Source: Moritella sp. 24 (GTDB taxonomy: Bacteria > Pseudomonadota > Gammaproteobacteria > Enterobacterales > Moritellaceae). Taken from it: a DNA stretch of 64,000 nucleotides. The position numbers and the translations under genes were made by a program. This document shows, piece after piece, positions 55,882 to 64,000 of the stretch (position 1 is its first letter; the number at the start of each line of letters is the position of its first letter). Below the pieces are notes generated by a model that was given only the letters and a program-made list of their open reading frames with translations, had not been told where the DNA came from and ran no database searches. The stretch spans positions 1,745,505 through 1,809,504 of the forward strand of contig NZ_CP056123.1 in assembly GCF_018219155.1 (NCBI RefSeq), read 5' to 3'.

Positions 55882-56238
55882 ATGATAATCATGGAGGATA
55901 TTTTGATTAAACATAAAGATATGCGTAAGTATTTACTTGCGCATGATTTACCAACCAATGATTTTGGTAACGCCTCGTTTTTTGCCCTCGTTGAATACAT
56001 TAGCCCATTACGTAAATGCAGTGTCGAGACACTTGTGAGTTTCGTTCTTGCGGGTTATTGCGAAGGGACTATTCGGCTTGACCCCAATGATGACCTAACT
56101 CAAATAGGGTATATGATGAACTTTACCTGCGCTTGGCACGAGTGTAAATTCGATCTCGCGAGTCGCAGTTTTGTTATTCGTGGTAGTGATAGTAATAAAA
56201 TGGGTGGTGATTTTGTCGTAACAATTCGACAATCGTAG
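55882..56238 (+). CDS. Small hypothetical protein
   Basis: A 118-residue soluble protein with four cysteines and a TCAWHECKFD segment that could bind metal. The start follows AAGGA at 5 bases. It lies 77 bp after the desaturase gene and may be cotranscribed. I recognise no family. Confidence 0.6.
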   Translation: MIIMEDILIKHKDMRKYLLAHDLPTNDFGNASFFALVEYISPLRKCSVETLVSFVLAGYCEGTIRLDPNDDLTQIGYMMNFTCAWHECKFDLASRSFVIRGSDSNKMGGDFVVTIRQS

Positions 56239-56381
56239 TCTTATTTTCTATTTTTTTCGCATAAATCTATGTGATTGACCGGAATATGGTTAATAATTGG
56301 ATCATTAATTTGGTTTTACTGGTATTTCAGAATTAGACTGGTAAAATCAGCCCCCTTTTATTCTCTCATGCTGGTTCAAAT

Positions 56382-57683
56382 ATGAAATTTCCCGGTCAAC
56401 GCAAGTCTAAGCATTACTTTCCTGTAAATACAGGCAATCCATTTGTCAAACCGGTAGACGCTGCAAGTGTAGCTCAACCTGTATTATGCGGTATTGATCA
56501 GACACTCGTTGATATTGAAGCTCATGTCGAAGATGAGTTTTTAACTCGCTTTGGTTTGAGAAAGGGTGAGTCACTGATGATCAGTGATGAAATAGCCGAG
56601 CAAATTTATACAGAATTAAAGCAGAACGACCTTATCGTGAGTGAGTTTGCTGGTGGTACAGTAGCGAATACACTTCATAACTATGCCATTCTATCTGAAT
56701 CTCAGTCGCTTCTATTTGGTACTATGTGTGATCAAATTAAAATCGGCAGCTATGCATACCAATATCTATGTAATACCAGCAGCAAGGTAAACCTTAATTA
56801 CTTGCAACCTGTGAACGGTCCAATCGGGCGTTGCTTTACATTTATTTCTTCAGATGGTGATCGTAGTTTCGGTATCAATGCTGGCTTAATGAATAAGTTA
56901 AGTAAAGAGCATTTACCTGTTGATCAATTACAAAAAAGCTCTGGATTACTTATCTCTGCTTACTTATTGCGTTGTGCAGAAGATGATCCAATTAAAGAAG
57001 CTGCAATGCATATGGTTGAGCAGGCTAAATACCTTAATATTCCAATCATTCTTACATTGGGCACGCGCTTCATTATTGAAGGTAATGAAAAGTGGTGGCA
57101 AGATTTCATTAACGAATACGTTACTGTTATCGCAATGAATGAAGATGAAGGTGAAGCGTTAACTGGCTTTACTGATCCATTATTAGCTGCAGATGCGGCT
57201 TTGGAATGGTGTGACCTTGTGCTTTGTACTGCAGGTGCTGAAGGCCTATATATGGCTGGTTATACGGATGAGAAGTTTAAACGTGAAACAAGCGGACAGT
57301 TATTACCGGGCGCAATTGCCGAATTTAACCGTTATGAATACAGCCGTCCAATGCGCTTAGCTGATACAACTGAGCCATTAAAAATGTATTCACATATTGC
57401 ACCATATTTAGGTGGACCAGTTGAAATCAAAAACACCAATGGTGCTGGTGATGGTGCGCTATCTGCTATTTTACATGATATGTTAGCGAATTCTTACCAC
57501 AGAGACATCGTGCCTAACTCTGATAAGCATACGGCGAGCTGCCTTGCTTATTCATCACTTTCACAGTTATGTAAATATGCAAACCGTGTAAGTTATGAAG
57601 TGTTAGCACAGCATTCTCCACGTTTATTAAAAGGTTTACCGGAACGTGAAGAATCACTAGATGAAGGCTATTGGTCTAGCTAA
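56382..57683 (+). CDS. gsk: Inosine/guanosine kinase
   Basis: Gsk phosphorylates inosine and guanosine in purine salvage. The 433-residue PfkB-family protein matches E. coli Gsk along its length: MKFPGQRKSKHYFPVN at the start, AGGTVANTLHNYAIL, LNYLQPVNGPIGRCFT, NTNGAGDGALSA (the PfkB GAGD catalytic motif), and LPEREESLDEGYW at the end. Confidence 0.96.
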   Translation: MKFPGQRKSKHYFPVNTGNPFVKPVDAASVAQPVLCGIDQTLVDIEAHVEDEFLTRFGLRKGESLMISDEIAEQIYTELKQNDLIVSEFAGGTVANTLHNYAILSESQSLLFGTMCDQIKIGSYAYQYLCNTSSKVNLNYLQPVNGPIGRCFTFISSDGDRSFGINAGLMNKLSKEHLPVDQLQKSSGLLISAYLLRCAEDDPIKEAAMHMVEQAKYLNIPIILTLGTRFIIEGNEKWWQDFINEYVTVIAMNEDEGEALTGFTDPLLAADAALEWCDLVLCTAGAEGLYMAGYTDEKFKRETSGQLLPGAIAEFNRYEYSRPMRLADTTEPLKMYSHIAPYLGGPVEIKNTNGAGDGALSAILHDMLANSYHRDIVPNSDKHTASCLAYSSLSQLCKYANRVSYEVLAQHSPRLLKGLPEREESLDEGYWSS

Positions 57684-57751
57684 TCGAATTGATTAATACT
57701 GGTGATTTATTAAGTAAATACATTGGTATGATTTAAGCAGTTCATCGATAC

Positions 57752-57803
57752 AAAAATGGCGAACAACAAAACGGTAATCCGTGAGTTGTTCGCCATTTTT
57801 GTA
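57752..57803. terminator. Bidirectional terminator of gsk and dacB
   Basis: CAAAAATGGCGAACAAC and GTTGTTCGCCATTTTTG form a very long stem with a 16-base loop between convergent genes. Confidence 0.93.
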
Positions 57804-57831
57804 TTTCCAGATCGAGATACGTTACTAATAC

Positions 57832-59286
57832 TTAGTAATTAGACACGATAGTATTAAAGAACGCTGCGGAATATTGTGTGAGAGGAGAGGGCTGCCTCGG
57901 TTTATCCTTATTCGATAGTTCTATATTTTTAGGATTGTAACCGCTTACCATTAGAACAAAGGGTACCCTGTGATTCTTTTCTGTTTTCACAATACCGACT
58001 AAATTTGATAAGCCTTTTAAAGAACCCGTTTTAGCGGCAATTTTACCGGCCAATTTTTTAGTGAGTAATCCTCTACGATATTGCAATGTTCCGTCCACAC
58101 CTGATATTGGCATAGTCTCTAACAACTTCAGCTCATCGTCATGGTTAATAATATACTCAAGTACATTAAACATGGTTTGAGCTGATACTAAATTGTGGCG
58201 TGACAGACCTGAACCATCTGCAATCACACTCGATGCGAGTGAAATGTCTTTATCCGCCAGGATTAAGCGCATAGCTTTAGCCCCATTACGATAATTACCT
58301 GCCTGTTGGAAGTATTCCGCGCCTATTGTTTTGAATAATATATCAGCAATTAAGTTGTCCGACTCTTTCATCATTTCAGTGATAATGTCTGGTAATGGTG
58401 CCGATTGTTGATTTATGATCGTTGCTGTTTTTACTGCTTTCTTGCTTTCAACAACCTTGCCTGTAAATGCTATTCTTGCCTGTGTTAATTCATCTTTAAG
58501 CAATGCTGTAAAGTAAGTCGCAGGGTCAGAAATAGCAAATGACAGCGGAAGGTTACGTTTAGAGGGGGTGATACAGCCAAATAGCGTGTAATTATTGTTA
58601 GGATGACGTGTGACCTCTAAATCACAAAATTGTGCTTGTTGCTGCTCTTTAGTGAGAATATGCACTTGGCTGTTTAATATAACAGGCTCATAGTCGGGAA
58701 TATAAATCGTAGCCTTTGTCATGTCTGCAGAGCGCTTAAGATTACCTAATACACAGTTATTATTGATGACTAGCGCGGATGCCTGCGTTGCATAGCAGAC
58801 AGCTTGGTCATTCCAAACTTGGCCATTACCCCAATTGTAACCATTAAAGCGACTCTGATTGAGGATAATGTCACCGTTAATCTGGTTAACCCCTTTTGCT
58901 TTTAATTGCTTAAGCATATTGCGTAAGTCTTTGCGTGTGAAGGTGGGATCTCCAGTAAAATTAAACTCTGCATTATTTAAGCGCTGTTTATTTATATTGC
59001 CGTGCAAGCTGGTATTAAAAGTATAGTTGTCAGTGAGAAAAAGCTTTGCTGTTAATGCTGTCAGTAGCTTTTGTGTCGATGCCGGAGTTAATAGAAGGTC
59101 TGCGTTATCTTGACTGAATAATGCAGTACTGGCGCTTGTCGTTGAATCTAAAGGTTGTCCAATGATATAGGCAACATTTGTACCTGAAGGTAGCAATTTT
59201 TTTAAAGGCGCAATTTCATCCGTGTTCGCATTCGCATTGATGCTAATGAAGAGGAGTGTCATGCAGTAAAGGTAAGTTCGTAACAT
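57832..59286 (-). CDS. dacB: D-alanyl-D-alanine carboxypeptidase/endopeptidase (PBP4)
   Basis: A periplasmic class C penicillin-binding protein that trims peptidoglycan side chains. It starts with a signal peptide (about residues 1-20). The active-site motifs are Ser70-Thr-Gln-Lys73, SGLSRHN and KTGSLKG. The 484-residue length and the large insertion between the first two motifs match PBP4. Confidence 0.94.
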   Translation of the reverse strand: MLRTYLYCMTLLFISINANANTDEIAPLKKLLPSGTNVAYIIGQPLDSTTSASTALFSQDNADLLLTPASTQKLLTALTAKLFLTDNYTFNTSLHGNINKQRLNNAEFNFTGDPTFTRKDLRNMLKQLKAKGVNQINGDIILNQSRFNGYNWGNGQVWNDQAVCYATQASALVINNNCVLGNLKRSADMTKATIYIPDYEPVILNSQVHILTKEQQQAQFCDLEVTRHPNNNYTLFGCITPSKRNLPLSFAISDPATYFTALLKDELTQARIAFTGKVVESKKAVKTATIINQQSAPLPDIITEMMKESDNLIADILFKTIGAEYFQQAGNYRNGAKAMRLILADKDISLASSVIADGSGLSRHNLVSAQTMFNVLEYIINHDDELKLLETMPISGVDGTLQYRRGLLTKKLAGKIAAKTGSLKGLSNLVGIVKTEKNHRVPFVLMVSGYNPKNIELSNKDKPRQPSPLTQYSAAFFNTIVSNY

Positions 59287-59507
59287 ATTATTTTTAAATA
59301 CTTCTCGCCGTGTGGATGATTATTCTATCTGAGATTAGAAAGTAATAGAATGTGAATAATTAAATAACACTCAAATATTCATAGTATAAGCTGTTATTCT
59401 CATTACAACTGTTGTTAAACGATAAGCAGAGCGTGCTCAATATCGATTTAATTTGCAGTCATGATTATCTCTTTATTATGATTGGTATAAGTATAAAAGG
59501 TTCAGTT

Positions 59508-59783
59508 TTGACTAAAGTGGAAGCGAGTTTATGGATTGTGTATCTTATTGAAACAGACGCGGGTCTGTATTGTGGGATTACAACGGATATGGAAAGGCGT
59601 TATCAGCAGCATTGTAAAGGGACGGGGGCAAAATTTTTTCGTCGGGCAAAACCGATTCGAATTGCTTATACAGAAATACAACCTGACCGGAGTAGGGCAA
59701 GTAAGCGAGAATATGCGATTAAACAGTTATCACGGAAACAAAAACTCGCTTTAATTAATCCAACGAGTTCTTGTTTGTCGTAA
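59508..59783 (+). CDS. yhbQ: GIY-YIG domain protein (YhbQ/UPF0213)
   Basis: A 91-residue single GIY-YIG domain: WIVYLIETDAGLYCGITTDMERRYQQH supplies the strands and catalytic arginine, and REYAIKQLSRKQKLALI completes the fold. These proteins are small DNA nucleases linked to repair. The frame is open from 59412, but TTG 59508 with AAAAGG upstream gives the family length. Confidence 0.87.
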   Translation: MTKVEASLWIVYLIETDAGLYCGITTDMERRYQQHCKGTGAKFFRRAKPIRIAYTEIQPDRSRASKREYAIKQLSRKQKLALINPTSSCLS

Positions 59784-59795
59784 TAATATGAATGC

Positions 59796-61583
59796 TTAAA
59801 CAGCTTTGGCTAGGATATCCGGTACGCCAGCTGTTTGAACAAGTGATGGATTACCAGCGAGTGCTGCTGAAAAGTAGATAGGTTTAATCTTTGCCGCTCT
59901 TTCTGCATCAAATACTGGAATTTGTGCCATCGCATGTTCAGTTAGCGCGAGAATAGTCAGCGATGGATTCACCCCTAAATTACCCGCGATAATTGAACCA
60001 TCGAGGATTCTTAAGTTTTTGTACCCATACGTTTGCCCTGAATCATCAAGGACGGCTGTTTTTGGATCTTTACCCATTCTAGCACCACCCATCATGTGTG
60101 CTGTGATAGGTGTACCTGCAATCACTTCTAAAGCAAGATTACCGGCATTACCACCAGAATGTTTAACGTAATGCTCTGCGACTTTGTGCGCGATAGGGAA
60201 GTAGTTTCTTAGTTTAGTATCTCCCTTATGTTGTACTGGTAACCATGTTTTCTTAAAAGGGGAATACCATGCGCGCTTACTTTCTAAGTGGATATTATTT
60301 TGTGCTGTTTGCATTACTAACAAGATAATGGTGTCTTTTGCTTTACCAATTGGGTTTGCCATTTTTAATGTTTTAATTGGCTGCTTAGCAATGTTCATAA
60401 GCATCGTCATTGAACGGGGGATACCAGCGTGTTTTGATGTTAGTGGAACCGCCATCGCACCTGCAAAAGAAGCATCACTGCCTTTCGCATAACGTACAAT
60501 TTCAACTTTTGTTTCATCATCCGGTGAGAATATTGAGGTAATGGCCGTACCATTCCACACTTCTTCTTTTTGCTCTTGTTGGGTTAAGCGATCGTGTGAA
60601 ACGGTTAGCAGTGTTTCTGAGTTGGTTAGTACATTTTGACCGAGGTTCGGGCTTAGGTTAGGTAATGTTTTTTCTACATCTCGCATTCTAAGTAATAACG
60701 GCATCGTACCGAATACACCACCAGAGACGACAACGCCACGTGTAGTTAGCGTATATTTTTTCTTATTAAATAGACCTAATCCTTCGGTAATATGAATGGT
60801 ATAACCAGCGCTACCGTCTTTAACACCGTTCTCATCAGCAATTGGTTCAATCTTGGTGACATTTGATTCTGGGCGTATTTCTGCACCATTGCGTTCTGCA
60901 AAGTAGAGGTAGTTCTTATCCAAACTATTTTTTGCATTATGACGACAGCCAGACATGCAGTTACCGCAGTAAGTACAGCTATTACGTTTTGGACCATCAC
61001 CATTGAAGTAAGGGTCACCACGATCTTCACCTAAACGCTCTACATCAATGTTACGTGAAACTTTATCTTCACCTTTTGGATAGAGTAGGCCGCTATAAAC
61101 GGTTTTAAAGCTATCTTCTCGTCCCATATCGACTGCTACATCTTTTAAGATAAGGTCTGCTGGGCCAAAGAAGCGATTTTTTTGTACGCCAATCATGCGT
61201 TGTGCTAAAGCGTAATAAGGGCTGAGACGTGAGTGCCAATCTTCATGCATGCCTGTCCATGACGGATCTGCAAATATGTCTGCATCGGGAATAAGGTGGG
61301 TATTACCGTAAACTGTTGACCCACCGCCGACAGCACTGCCGTGAACCAAGTTAATTTTTCGTGTGACAGAGAGTGTAAAAGGACCTGTTAGTCCTAATTG
61401 TGGTAGCCACATGAAACGTTTTAAGTTCCAACTTGTGCGAGAAAAATCTTTAGTTTGAATACGTTTACCACGTTCTAATACTAATACTCGAAATCCTTTT
61501 TCTGTTAAACGCAATGCGCTGGCTGAACCACCAAAACCGGATCCAATAATAATCTGGTCAAAATCAAAGTTAGTACTCGACAT
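59796..61583 (-). CDS. GMC oxidoreductase (cholesterol-oxidase-like) with cysteine cluster
   Basis: A 595-residue FAD protein. The dinucleotide motif is IIIGSGFGGSASALRL (residues 11-26), and LVHGSAVGGGSTVYGN lies near residue 85. The C-terminal HMMGGARMG, then NLGVNPSLTILAL, is the GMC end. Residues around 207-222 (NSCTYCGNCMSGCRHNAKN) form a four-cysteine ferredoxin-like cluster that most GMC enzymes lack. It oxidises an alcohol or sterol-like substrate; which one is unknown. Confidence 0.88.
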   Translation of the reverse strand: MSSTNFDFDQIIIGSGFGGSASALRLTEKGFRVLVLERGKRIQTKDFSRTSWNLKRFMWLPQLGLTGPFTLSVTRKINLVHGSAVGGGSTVYGNTHLIPDADIFADPSWTGMHEDWHSRLSPYYALAQRMIGVQKNRFFGPADLILKDVAVDMGREDSFKTVYSGLLYPKGEDKVSRNIDVERLGEDRGDPYFNGDGPKRNSCTYCGNCMSGCRHNAKNSLDKNYLYFAERNGAEIRPESNVTKIEPIADENGVKDGSAGYTIHITEGLGLFNKKKYTLTTRGVVVSGGVFGTMPLLLRMRDVEKTLPNLSPNLGQNVLTNSETLLTVSHDRLTQQEQKEEVWNGTAITSIFSPDDETKVEIVRYAKGSDASFAGAMAVPLTSKHAGIPRSMTMLMNIAKQPIKTLKMANPIGKAKDTIILLVMQTAQNNIHLESKRAWYSPFKKTWLPVQHKGDTKLRNYFPIAHKVAEHYVKHSGGNAGNLALEVIAGTPITAHMMGGARMGKDPKTAVLDDSGQTYGYKNLRILDGSIIAGNLGVNPSLTILALTEHAMAQIPVFDAERAAKIKPIYFSAALAGNPSLVQTAGVPDILAKAV

Positions 61584-61898
61584 TTATTACCCCTACTGCT
61601 TAATCGTTAATTTCACATCAAGATTGTGCATAAAGCACTATATTAGTTTTAGAATATCTTTGATGCTCTGATCAGTATTCTTTAATACTAACGGTTTAAA
61701 TATGTTATCAAGATGTTGTTATCATTGTATGTACCATACTGTAGGTATGTAACTAAATAATACTAGTAAAATTACTAGGCTGTTGTATTTAGAGAGGGTT
61801 TCGTTGATTAACTCGTGTTAGCGTTAACTTATGACAGGATTAACGTGAGCTCTATAGCAAAAATAAAATGTTGTTGAATACGTCTAATGAGGTAGAAA

Positions 61899-62576
61899 AT
61901 GCGAATACATAAAAATATACCAATTAATCATAAAGGGCAGGATTTCTTTGTGGGAGACATCCATGGTGAATATGATTTGTTATTAGCTACATTAGCGCAA
62001 TGTCAGTTTAATTTTGAGTGTGATCGCTTGTTTTCTGTTGGCGATATTATTGATCGAGGCGCTGATTCTATAGCGTGTCTTGAGTTATTGAATGAACCTT
62101 GGTTTTATGCCGTTCGAGGGAATCATGAAGAGATGTTATTAGCAGATGAAGCGAGTGAGTTAGCTCGCATTCATCGTAATGCCGGTGGTGAGTGGTTTTT
62201 TCAATGCACGGCAGAAGAACAAGCTAAATTGAGGCTACTAATCGAAGCGCATTGCCCAATTGCATTCACCATTGAATCTCAATATGGAAGTATCGGTGTT
62301 TGTCATGCTAACGCACCGGTTAATTGGTCTGAATTACAATATTCAGATACAGCAAACTTAGCGTTATTAAAAGATTGCTTGTGGTCGACAAAACAATATC
62401 AGGAAGTTAAGCAGGGGAAAATGTTTCACATCCATGATGTTAAATTTACGATACATGGACATGTTAATTGCGCAAGGGTGACGACTAATTTGAATCAATT
62501 ATGGATTGATACTTTAATGCGGACAAGACGTTTAACAGTCTTATCCGCACAACAAGCATATATGGTGATCGCTTAA
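61899..62576 (+). CDS. Serine/threonine protein phosphatase (PphA/PrpA type)
   Basis: A 225-residue metallophosphatase. The metal motifs are GDIHGEYD, GDIIDRGADS and RGNHEEM, followed by CHANAP and HIHGHV-like THGHV histidines. This is the lambda-phosphatase-like group of E. coli PphA/PphB, which dephosphorylates Ser/Thr and His. Its end overlaps the convergent yejM end by four bases. Confidence 0.92.
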   Translation: MRIHKNIPINHKGQDFFVGDIHGEYDLLLATLAQCQFNFECDRLFSVGDIIDRGADSIACLELLNEPWFYAVRGNHEEMLLADEASELARIHRNAGGEWFFQCTAEEQAKLRLLIEAHCPIAFTIESQYGSIGVCHANAPVNWSELQYSDTANLALLKDCLWSTKQYQEVKQGKMFHIHDVKFTIHGHVNCARVTTNLNQLWIDTLMRTRRLTVLSAQQAYMVIA

Positions 62577-64000
62577 TTCTCAGTTTGAGCTGGCGCAGCC
62601 TTATAGAAGTAGTTTAGCTCATTAAGTACTTGCTTGAATTTAGCTTCATGCATCGCTGTTCGTGGAATCGGTTTATAATCACTACGATTACGTACATCAT
62701 GATTTCCTTGGCGGCTAAATAGACCTTGGTAAGAAAATAATGTAATAGTGTCTTCTTGTAGGATTACAAAGTTATTCTTATTACCGAGCAATTGCCATGT
62801 CTTAAAGTCGCCAGAAAATAAATCGATACCATTGCTGTAATCTGAAATAGGATTGTTGACAGCAGATAGATTAGTCAAAATAGTCGGGACTAAATCAGTA
62901 TGACTCGTATCTTGATTTATTACGTTTGGTTCTTTGTTTGGCCACACGATAAACAAGGGAACTTGAGTTTGATAAGTTGAATAATTACTACCGTAACCCC
63001 ATGAATGATCTTCTGAATCATTGAATTCATTACCGTGATTAGCGGTGAATATAATGACAGTATTATCATATTGCTCAGATGATTTTAACTCATAGATGAT
63101 TTTTGCTATGGCCTTATCAACGTAACTCACGCTATTTCTATAGCTATTAAATAGCGCAATTTGGCGATTGCTTGCTTGGCTATTTAGATCTTGAATATTA
63201 GGATAAAACAGCGCTGGAAAGCCATCTGGCGTATTCATATTTTGCACTGAATCCAGGCTAATATAAGCAAACCAAGGTGTTGTTTTATCCTGTTCTCTCA
63301 ACCAGTCACGAGTCTTTTCGACAGTCTTTCTATCATCATTAGTACCTTCTACAATTGTTGTTTGAGGATTATCTAAGTTAATGAACGTCGTTTGGTTCTG
63401 TTTATGCTCTGACAATTTCTCAGTATTAAAAATACCTAAGTTATAGTTTGCTTGAGTAAAGTAATCGAGCATGAAGGGTGATTTTGCTGATATTTCGATA
63501 TCACCCCAATATTGTGGAGCAAGACCGTACATGATCCCAAAGTTACCCAATGAGTCATCGTTACTGGTACTAAAGTGACTCTTAAACTGTAGGCCCTTGC
63601 GCGACAGTTTTGACATTTCTGGCATTACGCTGTCATTGAGCATATCGGCTCTAAGTGTACTGATGTTAATCAACAAGACATTTAGTTTTTGGCTGCTCTT
63701 ATTTATGTCTAATGGATTTTTAGGGTAATCAAGTCGTGAGTCGGTTAAATTCTTTGTATTACTTACACGTTTATCAAATGCAGCTTTATCTAGCCAACCA
63801 TATTTAACAAGGAAGGTTCTTGCTGTCATTGGGTAGGCTAATGGGAAGTTTGCTTTTTGTGCGGTAATAGGGCGGTAAACGGCTGCATCTGCCCACATAT
63901 GAAGTAGATGTCCGGTTAGGAAACAGCAGAAAAAGAAAATGGCAATAATAGGGCCCAGCTTAAAACGACTCAAGCGTCTTAATCTATGCCAAAGGAAACT
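62573..64000 (-). CDS. yejM: YejM/PbgA-type inner-membrane sulfatase-like protein (partial)
   Basis: The window holds the C-terminal part of this protein; the frame stays open to the window edge, so the N-terminal membrane helices are missing. It matches E. coli YejM: YRPITAQKANFPLAYPMTARTFL, then a sulfatase fold with LLINISTLRADM and IIFTANHGNEF. YejM senses lipopolysaccharide and controls LpxC stability. Terminal TM and linker residues are seen near 63900-63970. Confidence 0.92.
   Translation of the reverse strand, partial: SFLWHRLRRLSRFKLGPIIAIFFFCCFLTGHLLHMWADAAVYRPITAQKANFPLAYPMTARTFLVKYGWLDKAAFDKRVSNTKNLTDSRLDYPKNPLDINKSSQKLNVLLINISTLRADMLNDSVMPEMSKLSRKGLQFKSHFSTSNDDSLGNFGIMYGLAPQYWGDIEISAKSPFMLDYFTQANYNLGIFNTEKLSEHKQNQTTFINLDNPQTTIVEGTNDDRKTVEKTRDWLREQDKTTPWFAYISLDSVQNMNTPDGFPALFYPNIQDLNSQASNRQIALFNSYRNSVSYVDKAIAKIIYELKSSEQYDNTVIIFTANHGNEFNDSEDHSWGYGSNYSTYQTQVPLFIVWPNKEPNVINQDTSHTDLVPTILTNLSAVNNPISDYSNGIDLFSGDFKTWQLLGNKNNFVILQEDTITLFSYQGLFSRQGNHDVRNRSDYKPIPRTAMHEAKFKQVLNELNYFYKAAPAQTEN

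Overview
The window is chromosomal DNA of an AT-rich, marine-type gammaproteobacterium. The gene set (zwf-pgl, nhaA, a beta-carbonic anhydrase, cspA-like, moeAB, folE, rnb, htpG-adk-hemH, argA, aroG, gsk, dacB, yejM) suggests a Vibrionales/Alteromonadales relative such as Moritella or Psychromonas. The genus is a guess; the class is secure.

Layout: 1-12637 is host backbone: a small secreted protein, a GST, a pseudopilin, zwf-pgl, nhaA, can, csp, an acyl-CoA-binding protein, a membrane protein, moeB-moeA and folE. 12643-41931 (29,289 bp) is a complete Tn7-like transposon of the type I-F3 CRISPR-associated (CAST) class. It lies just after the folE stop codon, is flanked by the 5-bp target duplication CGACT, and has three TnsB-type sites at each end. 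41937-64000 is host backbone again, beginning with what looks like the displaced folE terminator.

Inside the transposon, tnsA-tnsB-tnsC sit at the folE-proximal end. On the opposite strand near the middle lie tniQ, cas8/5, cas7 and cas6, followed by a two-spacer CRISPR array and a strong terminator. There is no cas1, cas2 or cas3, so the machinery can bind guided targets but not adapt or degrade DNA. A second, previously easy-to-miss mini-array of one spacer and two diverged repeats lies after tnsC (16485-16572). Its 32-nt spacer matches codons 194-204 of folE at 26 of 32 positions. All six mismatches are synonymous wobble bases, and four fall at spacer positions 6, 12, 18 and 24, which type I-F guides do not read. 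The transposon end lies 49 bp beyond the protospacer, the standard CAST distance. This is a dedicated homing guide for a folE attachment site, physically separated from the main array. An Xre-family regulator gene and a 12-bp element shared by the guide promoter and the xre intergenic region suggest that guide expression is regulated.

The cargo is a patchwork: an oxidoreductase/LysR pair, a methyltransferase, an NTF2-like protein with a recognisable integron attC site, acetyltransferases, an SDR, a LysR/MFS exporter pair, a probable PD-(D/E)XK nuclease, a wHTH/helicase operon, small toxin-antitoxin-like ORFs, a membrane protein, a GIY-YIG protein, and a WYL regulator with a VOC-fold protein. 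Many cargo units are separated by a dispersed 70-230 bp repeat family in both orientations, suggesting modular cargo exchange.
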